Notes: generated by a model from the letters alone, not told the origin. A stretch of DNA of 64,000 nt from Polyangiaceae bacterium (GCA_013214025.1 JABSRN010000002.1:124001-188000), one strand, 5' to 3'; shown: positions 17,480-27,020, counted from the stretch's first letter. Translations and numbers: made by a program.

Positions 17480-18769
17480 CTACGGAAATACTCCGCGGTC
17501 CGCGTAGGTGGCCATCAGCCGCTCCAGGGCGACGGCGTAGCAGGCGGTGCGGTAGTTGCAGTCGCGGTCGGCGGCGAAATCGTGCATGCGCCGGAAGGCG
17601 TCTTTCATGGCGATCTCCAGCTTGTTTTCCACGTCGGCTGCGGTCCAGCGTTGAGCGCTGCGGTTTTGGACCCACTCGTAGTAGCTCACGGTCACGCCGC
17701 CGGCGTTGCACAACAGATCGGGCAGGACATGCACCCCGCGTCTCTCGAGTTCTTGCTCGCCGGCGAGAGTGCAGGGCGCGTTGGCGGCCTCCACGACCAG
17801 TTCGACCTTCAGCAGGCGGGCTTCGGCTTCGTCCACTTGATGCTCCAAGGCTGCCGGGATGAAGATGTCCGCCTCGGTGCCGAAAAAGTCGTTTCGGCTG
17901 ATCTCTTCGGCATTCCTGTAGCCTTTGATTGAACCGTTGGCGATGACGTACTGCTGCAAGCGGTGCGTGTTGAAGCCTTCCGGATTCTTGTAGTAGCCGC
18001 TGTGATCTCCGACGGCGACCAGAGAGACGCCGAGCCCGCCCAGTAGCACCGACGCGTTAGAGCCGACGTTGCCGTAGCCCTGCACGATCGAGCGTTTGCC
18101 TCGCAGTTCGAAGTGATTTCGCGATGCCCAGTCCACGATGCAATGCACGACGCCTTGACCGGTAGCGCTGACTCGCCCGTGCGTGCCGCCACTGGTGATC
18201 GGTTTGCCCGTCACCACGGCTGAGACGGTTTGTTTGGTGACCACCCCCGTGGTGTTCATATAGGTGTCCATCGCCCAAGCCATAGTTTGCGGGCTGGTAC
18301 CCATGTCGGTGGCAGGGATGTCGTAGTCGGGCCCGATATTCGAGCCGAGGGCATGAAAGAATCTACGGGTGATGTGCTCTAGCTCCTTGGGCGAGACGGA
18401 TCGCGGGTCGAACTTGATGCCCCCTTTGGCGCCACCGAAGGGGATATCCATCAGGGCGCATTTGTAGGTCATGAGGCTCGCCAAAGCCTTGAAGTGGTCC
18501 AATGAGCAGTCTGGATGAAATCGCATGCCGCCCTTGTAGGGGCCCAGGATGTTCGAATGTTGTACGCGGTAGCCCTTGAACATTCGGTACTCGCCGTTGT
18601 CCATGCGAACTGGGAAGTGCAACACCAGTGCGGTTTTCGGTTGGCTCAGAAAGGTGAGGACCGACGCGGGGGCATCAGCCAACACTCCGGCTCTGTCGAG
18701 GTAGGTTTGGACCAGCTTAAAGAAGCGGTCGCGGCTAGGGTCGGCGGGAGGGGCTAGAGAGTCGCTCAC
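17480..18769 (-). CDS. Glu/Leu/Phe/Val-type dehydrogenase (glutamate dehydrogenase)
   Basis: 429 aa, normal length for the family. N-terminal dimerisation/catalytic domain with YKGGMRFHPD and the catalytic-lysine motif PFGGAKGGIKFDP. The C-terminal NAD(P)-binding domain has GYGNVGSNAS (Rossmann, GxGxxG variant), the substrate region TDMGTSPQTMAWAMDTY and GRVSATGQGV. The enzyme interconverts glutamate and 2-oxoglutarate, or a branched amino acid and its keto acid; the substrate cannot be settled from the motifs. The gene lies 82 bp downstream of cdsA on the same strand. Confidence 0.93.
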   Translation of the reverse strand: MSDSLAPPADPSRDRFFKLVQTYLDRAGVLADAPASVLTFLSQPKTALVLHFPVRMDNGEYRMFKGYRVQHSNILGPYKGGMRFHPDCSLDHFKALASLMTYKCALMDIPFGGAKGGIKFDPRSVSPKELEHITRRFFHALGSNIGPDYDIPATDMGTSPQTMAWAMDTYMNTTGVVTKQTVSAVVTGKPITSGGTHGRVSATGQGVVHCIVDWASRNHFELRGKRSIVQGYGNVGSNASVLLGGLGVSLVAVGDHSGYYKNPEGFNTHRLQQYVIANGSIKGYRNAEEISRNDFFGTEADIFIPAALEHQVDEAEARLLKVELVVEAANAPCTLAGEQELERRGVHVLPDLLCNAGGVTVSYYEWVQNRSAQRWTAADVENKLEIAMKDAFRRMHDFAADRDCNYRTACYAVALERLMATYADRGVFP

Positions 18770-18851
18770 CGGCTTAGAGTAGCGCCATCAAGCCATCGGG
18801 CCAGTTTTTCGCGGATTGCGGAACGGCTCGCTTGCTCAACTGGAGCGCTCG

Positions 18852-19682
18852 CTAGCCGACCAATCGGCCTGTATGACTTAGGTATAGATACACCAAGGGG
18901 CTAACCACGAGCACCGCATCGAGACGGTCGAGTATTCCACCGTGGCCCGGTATGGCTCCACCCGAATCCTTGATGCCGCAGGAACGCTTAAGGAGCGACT
19001 CGACTAAGTCTCCGAGTTGACCCAAAGCTCCGCAGACGAGGGCAAGCACGATCGCGTGCACAAGCGGAATGGCAGGCACGAACAGCAGTTGGGAGGAGAC
19101 AGCACCAACGACGGAGCCGCCAAGACTTCCGAAGAAGCCTTCCCACGTCTTCTTCGGGCTTACGGCCGCGTAGAGTTTGTGTTTACCGAAGGCTCGCCCG
19201 GCGAAGTAGCCCCCCGTGTCTCCCCACCAGGCGATCAACAGCACAAACACGACGGCCCCACCGCCTTGGTCTCCCATGTCGCGGCGCAGCATCGCGTTGG
19301 TCGCGAGCAAGCCGCCAACGTAGAGGGGTCCCGCGACCCCCCCGAGCATGCGGAGGGCGCCGGTCTTGATGTCGCCGAGGCGCCAAAGTGGAACGAGCAG
19401 ACCAACTAGTGGGACGACCAGTAGGACCGTCAAGAGGGCCTGGGCATCGGTGTGGAAAAAGTAGACCGCCGCGCCTACTGCGACCGTGGAAATCACCCCT
19501 ATGATTCGGGCGACCCGGTCGTCCGGGTGGGTCATGTGAAAAAACTCGTTGGCGCCGATGGCGGTCGCCGACAGGATCACAAGCAACCAGGCCCAAGGCG
19601 GCGCGAAGAACAGGGTGCACAGAATGAGGGGCGAGACCACGGCAGCGGTGGTCAAGCGAACGGCAAGATTGCTTTTGGACAA
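18852..19682 (-). CDS. cdsA: phosphatidate cytidylyltransferase
   Basis: 276 aa from TTG at 19682, the first plausible start before the first membrane helix; the open frame runs to 20051 but overlaps the SDR gene. The CDP-DAG synthase signature is clear near the C-terminus: LLKRSCGIKDSGGAIPGHGGILDRLDA. About seven or eight membrane segments. It makes CDP-diacylglycerol from phosphatidate and CTP in the inner membrane. SYGKHKLYAAVSPKKTWEG-like text (FGKHKLYAAVSPKKTWEG) is the conserved upstream block. The start is uncertain because no good ribosome-binding site precedes the TTG. Confidence 0.88.
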   Translation of the reverse strand: MSKSNLAVRLTTAAVVSPLILCTLFFAPPWAWLLVILSATAIGANEFFHMTHPDDRVARIIGVISTVAVGAAVYFFHTDAQALLTVLLVVPLVGLLVPLWRLGDIKTGALRMLGGVAGPLYVGGLLATNAMLRRDMGDQGGGAVVFVLLIAWWGDTGGYFAGRAFGKHKLYAAVSPKKTWEGFFGSLGGSVVGAVSSQLLFVPAIPLVHAIVLALVCGALGQLGDLVESLLKRSCGIKDSGGAIPGHGGILDRLDAVLVVSPLVYLYLSHTGRLVG

Positions 19683-19741
19683 CGGGAATGGGGGTAGCAA
19701 CCGCCGGCGTTGCGAACAAGCATCTGACGCTCCGAAATGGA

Positions 19742-19776
19742 AAAACGCCGCCCCTGGAACCCAAGAGCGGCGTTTT
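19742..19776 (-). terminator. Rho-independent terminator after the SDR gene
   Basis: A perfect 10-bp stem (AAAACGCCGC at 19742-19751, GCGGCGTTTT at 19767-19776) with a 15-nt loop. Read on the minus strand it ends in TTTTT. It lies 44 bp past the SDR stop and before the cdsA start. Confidence 0.82.
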
Positions 19777-19819
19777 CGACCCGAGGGTCGGGGTGGATAA
19801 TCCCCGTGGGACTCGAAGA

Positions 19820-20728
19820 TCAGTCCTGCATGATCTTTCCGAGCAGTTTCATCTCGTCGGTGGTGCTCGCCGGGATGATGAAAGGCTCGTGGGCGCGGAT
19901 GGCTCCGATATTCTCGTGGATTGACTCCAAAGACGGGATTTCCCCGCCCTTGGGCGCCATCCAACCCTCGGCCAGGCCGATGAAGATTCGCGCGTAGCGA
20001 CGGCCCCCGATCTCGAAGATCTCGTGGGTGAAATCGCAGGTCTCGGAACACAGGAAGCCCACCAGAGCGGTGACGTATTCTGGATCGAGGTAGTCAGCCA
20101 TTTTGCCGAGCAGCTCTTCGGTGAGTCGAGTCTTGGCCACGGGGGCGATGACGTTGCTCTGAATGTTCGAGCGAGCGCCTTCGACGGCGATGACGTTGCT
20201 CAAGCCGACCATGCCCATCTTGGCAGCGCCGTAGTTGGCCTGTCCGAAGTTGCCGAAGATTCCGGCGGAGCTGGCGGTGAATACGAAGCGACCGTAGTTG
20301 TTCTCCTTCATCACCTTAAACGCAGGCTGAGAGACGTAGAAGGCGCCTCGAAGGTGAACGTCGAGCACAGCTTCGATGTCCTTGAACTCCATCTTGGCGA
20401 AGCTCTTGTCGCGCAAGATACCGGCGTTGTTCACGACGATATCGACCTTGCCGAATGCGTCTACGGCGGACTTGATGATACCCGCGCCGCCTTCGGCGGT
20501 GGACACAGAGTCGTAGTTAGCGACGGCCTTGCCGCCAGCGTCGGTGATTTCTTTGACGACTTCGTCAGCAGCGCGGGAGCCGGAGCCGGAGCCGTCTTTG
20601 CTGCCGCCCAAATCGTTGACGACGACGCTAGCGCCGCGGGAAGCGAGCTGCAGGGCGTAAGTTCGGCCCAAGCCGCCGCCGGAACCGGTGATGACCGCAA
20701 CGCGGTCGTCAAATCGAATATCACTCAT
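19820..20728 (-). CDS. SDR, multifunctional-enzyme-like 3-hydroxyacyl-CoA dehydrogenase
   Basis: 302 aa. Short-chain dehydrogenase/reductase with cofactor motif TGSGGGLG, NNAG, catalytic Ser in FTASSAG and YGAAK. The phrases ASRGASVVVNDLGG and SRAADEVVKEITDAGGKAVAN and NAGILRDKSFAKM are characteristic of the SDR part of peroxisomal multifunctional enzyme type 2 (HSD17B4) and its bacterial relatives. The likely reaction is oxidation of a (3R)-hydroxyacyl-CoA with NAD. Fits the fatty or sterol acyl-CoA theme of the region. Confidence 0.9.
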   Translation of the reverse strand: MSDIRFDDRVAVITGSGGGLGRTYALQLASRGASVVVNDLGGSKDGSGSGSRAADEVVKEITDAGGKAVANYDSVSTAEGGAGIIKSAVDAFGKVDIVVNNAGILRDKSFAKMEFKDIEAVLDVHLRGAFYVSQPAFKVMKENNYGRFVFTASSAGIFGNFGQANYGAAKMGMVGLSNVIAVEGARSNIQSNVIAPVAKTRLTEELLGKMADYLDPEYVTALVGFLCSETCDFTHEIFEIGGRRYARIFIGLAEGWMAPKGGEIPSLESIHENIGAIRAHEPFIIPASTTDEMKLLGKIMQD

Positions 20729-21032
20729 GGGAGTTTGGCCTCTTTAGGTGTGCAATTTTGTCTGGCCTGCTGGTCCGGAAGCGCCGGGAATTGACGCGTA
20801 CGGCCCCAGAGACGACGTTTGGTTAGTAAAACGGTTCAAAAGCTGGGCTGATGGCTCAACTGACGGCCCGTCAGATTTGGAAGCTAGATCACAACTCATG
20901 GCGGTTGCAAGGGGGGCTGTGCGCCGCCGGCTTTCCATGGGATTCCGTGCGGATTCCGCCAATTGCCGGCGCAGTGAGCAGATGCCGAGGCAACCCGGCG
21001 CGAGAATTCGGACGTCGCCGGGTTCGGCCGAC
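20729..21032. other. intergenic stretch, 304 bp
   Basis: Between the SDR start and the lipoprotein stop, both on the minus strand. It should contain the SDR promoter. Open frames here are short and lack a good ribosome-binding site; I see no RNA gene, repeat or clear terminator. Confidence 0.4.
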
Positions 21033-22142
21033 CTACTTCTTGGGGTCGGCCTTCTTGGGGTCGGCCTTCTTGGGGTTGGCCTTGTCCGTCCCCGCTTCGG
21101 ATCCGGCAGCATCGGCGCCAGCGTCGACAGGTTTTGGATCGATCACGCTCGAACGAATCAGCTCGTAGCTGCCGGTTAGATGCCCGTCGCCGGTGACTTT
21201 GGTGGCGCGGCCCTTTTTGGCGTTCTCGTCTCGGGCGACAGTGATCTTACCCGTGATTTTTGCCGACCGCAGGATGGTCGTCTGCACGTCGACCTTCGCC
21301 GCGATTTTGAGATCGAAGGTGGAGATGATGTCCTGCTCCTCGGCGCGCGTCATCACCAGCTCAAAATCGACATTTGCAACGGCTCGTTCGTCGACCTGGT
21401 TCACAGACTTGACCGTGAAGCTACCGCTCACGGCGTCAACCGAATCGAGGCTCACGAAGGCCTTCATGATCAGATCTTTGCCGTCCGTCTTCTTGTTGAG
21501 CTCGACAGGTTCGGCTGCCAGCAGGGCTGCCAGAGGTGGAGTATTGGTGAGCCTCCCGAAGGCCATATCGAGCGTCAGCCGCTCTTTCTCGTTGGCGGCT
21601 CTTCCGGAAGTGAGACCGAACACAAATCCTTCGCCGGCCTTTTGCAGCTTGTAGGTCTTTCCCCTGAGAACGCTGAACTCGCTTTCGATCGGCTTCTCTT
21701 CAGGGCGCTTGATCTTGCTCTGGCGCGAAAAATCTAAGAAGTGAGCGTGGGCGGTAACGGGGGTGCCTTCGTTGACGGCCATGGCTTCCAACCGCACGTG
21801 ATAGCTCAAGGTCATGGCCTCTGTGCCGCCGGAGCCATACTCCTGGCCGACCCAAAGCTGCACCGCACGGAATAAATCCTGGCTCAGCTTGTACTCGACG
21901 GTATCTCCGACCTCGCTGGGCGGAGCTATGAAGGTAACCGCTTTGGATGGGTCGACCCTTTTCGGTTTTGGCGTCGCGGCAGGCCGGGCTTGCCCCGACG
22001 CGCTCGGCGCCGCCGAAGCGGCTGTTGCCGATGGTGCCGACGCCTCGTCGTCGCAGCCAAAGCTGAGGACCGAGAGGCAAAGCAGAGAGACGGCTTGGAG
22101 ACCGTAGCGTCCCGGCCAAAGAGCTGTGAGCTTCATACTCAC
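21033..22142 (-). CDS. lipoprotein of unknown function
   Basis: 369 aa. Lipoprotein signal VSLLCLSVLSFGCDDE (lipobox LSFGC), then an Ala/Pro/Ser linker to ~residue 60. The body (~70-340) is beta-rich with phrases such as VGDTVEYKLSQDLFRAVQLW and SGSFTVKSVNQVDERAVANV, reminiscent of proteins with a repeated lipocalin-like or DUF6263-type fold, but I do not recognise it. The C-terminus carries a short repeat (NPKKADPKKADPKK) made by tandem 15-bp units at 21037-21081. It follows the acyl-CoA synthetase gene with a 29-bp gap, so the two probably form an operon. Confidence 0.78.
   Translation of the reverse strand: MSMKLTALWPGRYGLQAVSLLCLSVLSFGCDDEASAPSATAASAAPSASGQARPAATPKPKRVDPSKAVTFIAPPSEVGDTVEYKLSQDLFRAVQLWVGQEYGSGGTEAMTLSYHVRLEAMAVNEGTPVTAHAHFLDFSRQSKIKRPEEKPIESEFSVLRGKTYKLQKAGEGFVFGLTSGRAANEKERLTLDMAFGRLTNTPPLAALLAAEPVELNKKTDGKDLIMKAFVSLDSVDAVSGSFTVKSVNQVDERAVANVDFELVMTRAEEQDIISTFDLKIAAKVDVQTTILRSAKITGKITVARDENAKKGRATKVTGDGHLTGSYELIRSSVIDPKPVDAGADAAGSEAGTDKANPKKADPKKADPKK
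21036..21081. repeat. three tandem 15-bp units
   Basis: TTCTTGGGGTCGGCC occurs twice in a row and once more as a one-base variant (TTCTTGGGGTTGGCC). The units encode the Lys-Pro-rich tail of the lipoprotein. Confidence 0.85.
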
Positions 22143-22171
22143 GAGACTCTAGCGCAGGGCTTGGCTAGCGC

Positions 22172-23728
22172 TCAAATTCGCGTGTCGTTTCCCTGCCAAT
22201 AGGGCGCACGCAGCGTGCGTTTGTGGAGTTTTCCGCTGCCGTCTCGGGGCAAAGCCGCCGAAAAGTCGACGCTTCTCGGGACTTTGTACTTAGCGATGTG
22301 GGCGGTGCAGTACTCGATGATCTGCTTTTCGAGGTCGGGCGTGGGCGCCAAACCGTCTGTCAGCTGAACCACCGCTTTTACGCTTTCACCCCATTCCTTG
22401 TTCGGAATGCCGAAGACGGCCACATCCACTACGTCGGGGTGCCCCATCAGAGTGTTCTCGATCTCCGCCGGGTAGATGTTCACGCCGCCGGAAATGATCA
22501 TGTCGATCTTGCGGTCGCACAGGAAGAGATAGCCGTCCTCGTCGAGGAAGCCGATGTCGCCGACCGTGAAGAGGTTGCCGCGCCGGTTATCGGCTGTCTT
22601 CTTCTTGTCGCCGCGATATTCGAAGTCCTGCATCAACAGCATGTAGATGGTGCCGGGTGTCCCGGGGGGACACGGTTCTCCGTCGTCGTCGAAGACGTGG
22701 ATCTCGGCGCCTTCCCAGGCGCGCCCGACCGACCCTGGATGTTCGAGCCATTCCTTCGGCTTGATCAGCGAGCCGCCGCCTTCGGTGGCACCGTAGTACT
22801 CGTACACCACGGGCCCGAACCACTCGAGCATCTGGCGCTTGGTATCGATGGGGCAGGGAGCCGCGGCGTGCAACACGTTGCGGAGAGAAGAGACGTCGTA
22901 CTTGTCCCGCACGGCCTTGGGCAGCGCGAGCAGGCGGTGAAAATGCGTCGGCACCATTTGCATCTGGGTGACACGATGTTTGTCGATCATCTGCAGCGCT
23001 CGTTCCGGGTCCCAGCTGCTGAGCAACACAACTTTGTGCTCCAAATGCAGACTGAACCACGCGTAGCTCAATGGCGCCATGTGGTACATGGGAGCGGGGC
23101 AAAGGTGCACGCCATCCCCCCCGGGCAGGATATCGAATTTCGCCAGGTGCATGCCCATGAAACCCACCAGCATATCGGCGTCCATGGGTAGCAGCGCGCG
23201 TTTGATCCCTTTGGGTTTGCCCGTCGTCCCCGACGTGTACTGCATGAACTGACCCGACGGCGTTTGCTCGGGACGAGTCGTGGGCTGTCCGGCTAGCAAG
23301 GATGCGAAACTGGGATAGTCGCTGTTGTCGTCGTCGGAAGAGCGAACTTCAAAGCAGTGTTTTGGATCGATCCCGGCCTCTTTGATGGCACCTATCGCTT
23401 GCTCGGCAAAGCGCTCATGAAAGATGAAGAACTTCGACTCAGAGTCCCGAATGATGTAGCCGAGTTCGGCGGACGTGAGAGACGTGTTCAGGGACGCGAG
23501 GAAGGCCGCGCATTGCATGGTACCCGCCAGCATCTGGACGACCTCCACGCCGTTGGGCAGGAGCATCGCCACGCAGTCCCCCGGGGCAAAGCCATGGGAC
23601 TTTAGACCGTGAACGATCTGGTTGGCTGCGCTCAGGATCTCGCCCGCGGTGTATTCCTTGTCGTCGGCATCGACCAAGGCGATGCGCTTGGGATCGGCTT
23701 CTGCTGCTTTCCAAAATCCTTGAATCAT
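22172..23728 (-). CDS. acyl-CoA synthetase (AMP-binding)
   Basis: 518 aa. ANL-superfamily adenylate-forming ligase: P-loop YTSGTTGKPKGIKRA, YYGATEGGG (A5), TVGDIGFLDEDGY (A7), hinge DRKIDMIISGGVNIYPAEIE (A8) and the C-terminal catalytic Lys in DGSGKLHKRTLR (A10). GGAGG-type ribosome-binding site directly before the ATG (GGAGGGGAC). It activates a fatty or other carboxylic acid to its CoA thioester, so it is a likely entry enzyme for the acyl-CoA pathway here. The substrate is not readable from motifs. Confidence 0.93.
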   Translation of the reverse strand: MIQGFWKAAEADPKRIALVDADDKEYTAGEILSAANQIVHGLKSHGFAPGDCVAMLLPNGVEVVQMLAGTMQCAAFLASLNTSLTSAELGYIIRDSESKFFIFHERFAEQAIGAIKEAGIDPKHCFEVRSSDDDNSDYPSFASLLAGQPTTRPEQTPSGQFMQYTSGTTGKPKGIKRALLPMDADMLVGFMGMHLAKFDILPGGDGVHLCPAPMYHMAPLSYAWFSLHLEHKVVLLSSWDPERALQMIDKHRVTQMQMVPTHFHRLLALPKAVRDKYDVSSLRNVLHAAAPCPIDTKRQMLEWFGPVVYEYYGATEGGGSLIKPKEWLEHPGSVGRAWEGAEIHVFDDDGEPCPPGTPGTIYMLLMQDFEYRGDKKKTADNRRGNLFTVGDIGFLDEDGYLFLCDRKIDMIISGGVNIYPAEIENTLMGHPDVVDVAVFGIPNKEWGESVKAVVQLTDGLAPTPDLEKQIIEYCTAHIAKYKVPRSVDFSAALPRDGSGKLHKRTLRAPYWQGNDTRI

Positions 23729-23933
23729 GTCCCCTCCAGTACACCTGTCCCGGTGTCAGGAGCGAACAATAGCACAATACTTGTGACCTTGTTCCTTGAT
23801 TGCCCGCCCGTTGTGGCTGCACTGTACTGTTTTGTCGGGCGTGCTCGTCACCAAGTGGATTGAACATGCAGAGCACGTACTAGCTGCAGAGCACGATCTG
23901 GCTGCAGGGCTCGGCGGTTGCTGACAACCGGGC

Positions 23934-24590
23934 TCAACCGCTCTTTTGGAATATGACGACGTTGGGGGCGGGGTTTCGCCAGCTCATGCCGAAGCGTTCG
24001 GCTATCCAGCGCATGGTTTCTAGCTCAAAGAAGGAAACGTGCGTGGGGTCCCGATGGTACCACCAGTCATCGAAGACAGTGCTCGGGTCGAAAATCTCCG
24101 TCATGACGCCGAACCACCCACCAGGTTTTAACAAATCATAGATTCTGGTGAATTGTGTCGCCGGATGATGAAAGTGCTCAACCACTTCGGTGCTGGTGAT
24201 GAAATCGTACTGGCGTAGCAGTGCCTCAGGGTTGGGCTGGTAGATCGGATCGTAGTTGTCGACGATGAAACCCTGTTCTTCCAGCATCACGGAGAGGGTG
24301 GGACCGGGTCCCGCCCCGTAGTCCAAACCTTCGCTTCCCGGGCGCAGCAGTGGAATCAGCGGAGTCGTGAGTTTCGTGAGGAAGCGTCGATAGGACGGGC
24401 TGTTCGGCGAATTTTCGTGGGTGTCGTAGTGGGCCTTCTCTTCGGCGCGACTCGGCAATTGGGAGGGTTCGAGGAAACGCAGCCGGCAGCGGCGACAACC
24501 CGCATACTGACGATCGCGAATTATCGCCAAATGGTCGCTCGCCGCGCTGCCACACAAAGGGCAGCCGGGGTTTCCCTGACCGAGCAGCAT
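23934..24590 (-). CDS. class I SAM-dependent methyltransferase with N-terminal zinc ribbon
   Basis: 218 aa. The N-terminus has two Cys pairs (CPLCGSAASDH ... CRRCRLRFLEP), a small zinc-ribbon often fused to Methyltransf_23 proteins. The AdoMet site is GLDYGAGPGPTLSVMLEEQG, followed by an acidic residue (NYDPIYQP) and post-I motif EVVEHFHHPATQF. Function and target are unknown; relatives act on small molecules or sugars. A 6-bp stem with a 4-nt loop (CGGTTG-CTGA-CAACCG) lies just past the stop at 23914-23929. Confidence 0.85.
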   Translation of the reverse strand: MLLGQGNPGCPLCGSAASDHLAIIRDRQYAGCRRCRLRFLEPSQLPSRAEEKAHYDTHENSPNSPSYRRFLTKLTTPLIPLLRPGSEGLDYGAGPGPTLSVMLEEQGFIVDNYDPIYQPNPEALLRQYDFITSTEVVEHFHHPATQFTRIYDLLKPGGWFGVMTEIFDPSTVFDDWWYHRDPTHVSFFELETMRWIAERFGMSWRNPAPNVVIFQKSG

Positions 24591-24931
24591 GGCCCGAGGA
24601 TCTCACGTTCTGCTTTTCTAGGTGCGCGTCGTCGGTTCAGTGCATGCGATTGTTTCAAACCGGGCGGTCTGGCCCCGTAGCTTGGCCGGCGGCTCAGGGC
24701 AGGTCCGTTGGCCGCGCTCCGGGAGGGCGAATGCGCTGGGGTTTTTGCCCTCTCCGATGAGGAGATCGCGGGGCCGCTCGACAGCCCAGCTCGAGGCGGA
24801 TTCGGGCGTCTGGCCCGATACCTATGGTCAACCTCTCGCCCCCCAGAAAGTCATACAAACAGCGTTTTTCCAGCGCTTTGCCGCGCTGGGTGAACCTGAT
24901 ATAGCCGGCGGGATTAGCCCTAGGAGACACT
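24591..24931. other. divergent intergenic region, 341 bp
   Basis: It separates the methyltransferase (minus) from the acyl-CoA dehydrogenase operon (plus), so promoters in both directions are expected. TAGGAGA at 24921-24927 is the ribosome-binding site of the next gene. No other structure was recognised. Confidence 0.4.
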
Positions 24932-26077
24932 GTGGAATTTGATTGGTCTGTAGAAGATGCGGCGTACCGTAAAGAGTTCGTCGACTTCTTAGGTGAGATA
25001 CTCCCGGAGAATTGGGACGAGATCAGCAAACACGGCCCCGGCAGTGATTTGCAGGCCGAGTTCTCGAAGAAATTCTGCGGCAAAATGGCCGACAAAGGCT
25101 GGCTGACCCAGCACTGGCCCGCGGAGTACGGCGGAAAAGACGCCGGCGCCTGGCGTCACGCTGTGGTGGGCGAAGAGTGTTGGGCCATCGGCGAGCCCCG
25201 CGGCTCCCAGTACATGAATGTCAACTGGGTGGGGCCGGCTGTCATGCAGTACGGCACCGACGAGCAAAAGAAGCTGCACCTGCCCGCCATCGCCAGCGGC
25301 AACATCTTCTGGTGTCAGGGTTTCTCAGAGCCCGAGGCGGGCTCTGACTTGGTCAGCCTGCGTACCCTCGCCATTCCCGATGGCGACGACTACGTCATCA
25401 ACGGCACCAAGATCTGGACGAGCTATGTGCAACACGCCAACTACTGTTTCTTGTTGGCCCGCACGGATCCGGACTCCAAGCGTCACACAGGCATTAGTGT
25501 TTTCTTGGTGCCCATGGAAACCCCCGGCATCGAGGTTCGAGAGATCCCCAGCGTGGTCGGCGCGCGTTACTTCCACGAAGTGTTCTTCACCGACGTGCGA
25601 GTCCCCAAGGGCTGCATGCTCGGTGAGGTCAATGCCGGCTGGGAGGTCGTCAACTTTGCGCTGCAATACGAGCGAGTCGGCGCGGCCCGTTACGCACGAG
25701 CGGCGCTGACTCTCGATCACTTGGCCAAGGTCGCCAAAGAGACCGGGTTGATGGACGACCCCATCGTGGTGGACAAGCTGGCTCAGGCTCGCTGTATCTG
25801 CGAAGCAGCTCGTATGCTCACCTATCGCGTTATCGACACTCGCGCCAAAGACGCGAAGCCGACGACAGACACTCAGCTCGCACGGATTGCGGGCACCCGA
25901 ACGGACCGCGCCATTGGCGAACTGGCCGTAGAAATTTTGGGTCCGGATGCTCTTGAGTACGGATCCTTTGCAGACGCTAACTTCCGACTCGCGATGACCG
26001 CGGGTGTGGCTGTGGGTGCGACCGAGGTTCAGTTGAACCTGGTGGCGCGGCGTTTCCTCGAGCTCCCGAAGAAGTGA
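24932..26077 (+). CDS. acyl-CoA dehydrogenase, large-subunit type (FadE29-like)
   Basis: 381 aa from GTG with TAGGAGA upstream. Motifs: WPAEYGGKDAG, FSEPEAGSDLVSLRT (acyl/FAD binding), GTKIWTSYVQHANYCFLLAR, YERVGAARYARA. In the C-terminal block, where simple homotetrameric enzymes have the catalytic Glu in 'YEGTSEIQ', this protein has VGATEVQLN, so that Glu is absent. In heterotetrameric actinobacterial FadE pairs the base lies elsewhere or on one subunit only. The next gene starts 8 bp later and encodes a shorter dehydrogenase-like protein, so an alpha2beta2 enzyme is likely. Confidence 0.9.
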   Translation: MEFDWSVEDAAYRKEFVDFLGEILPENWDEISKHGPGSDLQAEFSKKFCGKMADKGWLTQHWPAEYGGKDAGAWRHAVVGEECWAIGEPRGSQYMNVNWVGPAVMQYGTDEQKKLHLPAIASGNIFWCQGFSEPEAGSDLVSLRTLAIPDGDDYVINGTKIWTSYVQHANYCFLLARTDPDSKRHTGISVFLVPMETPGIEVREIPSVVGARYFHEVFFTDVRVPKGCMLGEVNAGWEVVNFALQYERVGAARYARAALTLDHLAKVAKETGLMDDPIVVDKLAQARCICEAARMLTYRVIDTRAKDAKPTTDTQLARIAGTRTDRAIGELAVEILGPDALEYGSFADANFRLAMTAGVAVGATEVQLNLVARRFLELPKK

Positions 26078-26084
26078 GGCTGTC

Positions 26085-27020
26085 GTGGATTTTGAACTAA
26101 GCGAAGACCAACAACAGATTCTCAAGTCCGTCAAAGACTTGCTCGGCCAGCACGCGGGCCCCACTCGCAACATTGAGCTGCAGCCTAATGCCGCATACGA
26201 CACCGAGCTACACGACGCACTCGAGGAGAACGGCTACACCGAGATCGCCCGAATGGACGAGATGGGTCCGCTAGAGGCCGCTCTGATTGCTGAAGAAGTC
26301 GCTTATGCGGCGGGTGTGGTGGCTTTTGCCGAGTCCGCTTTGGTAGCCACCGGCGTCAGCGACGAAGAGATCGAGGGTCCGATATCGCTAGCGACAGTTG
26401 CCGACAGTGGCAAACCCATTCGCTACGCGTGCACCGCGAAGACCTTGCTCATTCTCGATGGCGACGAAGCCCGAGTGCTGAGCCTCAAGGACGGTGACAT
26501 CGAAAAGGTCGAGAGCAACTTCGGTTACCCCATGGGTCGCTACAAGGGCGAGCTCAAGGGCGCGGGCAAGTCCCTCGGCGCCGGGTCCGGCGACAAACTG
26601 CGCAACTGGTGGCGAGTGGCTTTGGCAGTGGAGACCGTAGGCTGCATGCGGGCGGCCCTGTGGCACGTGGTGGGTTACCTCAGCGAGCGGCGTCAGTTTG
26701 GCGTGGCCATCGGTAGCTTTCAGGCCGTGCAGCACAAACTCGCTGACAACGCCGTGACGATTCATGGCGCTCGCTGGTTGGCTTTGGAAGCTGCGTTCAA
26801 GGGCGCACAGAAGGACCAAGCGGCAGTGGCTGCGGCCTTCGCCCTAGAAACAGCTGGCACGGCGTTCACAGACTTTCATCAGCTCGCTGGCGCCATCGGC
26901 TTCACTCGCGAGCACAACCTGCACGTCTGGACCATGCGTCTGATGGCGCTGCGGGTAGAGCTTGGCGGTGTGCATAGCCACCGGCGAGCCATCGCCGAAG
27001 CCCGCTGGGAAGTCCAGTGA
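26085..27020 (+). CDS. acyl-CoA dehydrogenase, short-subunit type (FadE28-like)
   Basis: 311 aa, shorter than a standard ~380-aa enzyme. Recognisable ACAD blocks: ALIAEEVAYAAGVVAFAESAL in the N-terminal helical part, WWRVALAVETVGCMRAALWHVVGYLSERRQFG in the helical C-terminal part, then IGSFQAVQHKLADN. The usual 'SEPEAGSD' middle domain is reduced or replaced by a short beta region (residues ~105-165). It overlaps the next gene by 4 bp. Probably the partner subunit of the preceding or following protein. Confidence 0.85.
   Translation: MDFELSEDQQQILKSVKDLLGQHAGPTRNIELQPNAAYDTELHDALEENGYTEIARMDEMGPLEAALIAEEVAYAAGVVAFAESALVATGVSDEEIEGPISLATVADSGKPIRYACTAKTLLILDGDEARVLSLKDGDIEKVESNFGYPMGRYKGELKGAGKSLGAGSGDKLRNWWRVALAVETVGCMRAALWHVVGYLSERRQFGVAIGSFQAVQHKLADNAVTIHGARWLALEAAFKGAQKDQAAVAAAFALETAGTAFTDFHQLAGAIGFTREHNLHVWTMRLMALRVELGGVHSHRRAIAEARWEVQ

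Noticed and set aside
19683-20051. N-terminal extension of CdsA
   Set aside because: It crosses a strong terminator and overlaps the SDR gene; the sequence is not membrane-like.
22223-23191. Long plus-strand open frame (322 aa) opposite the acyl-CoA synthetase
   Set aside because: It is antisense to a clear enzyme, has no family features, and its composition follows the opposite strand's codons.
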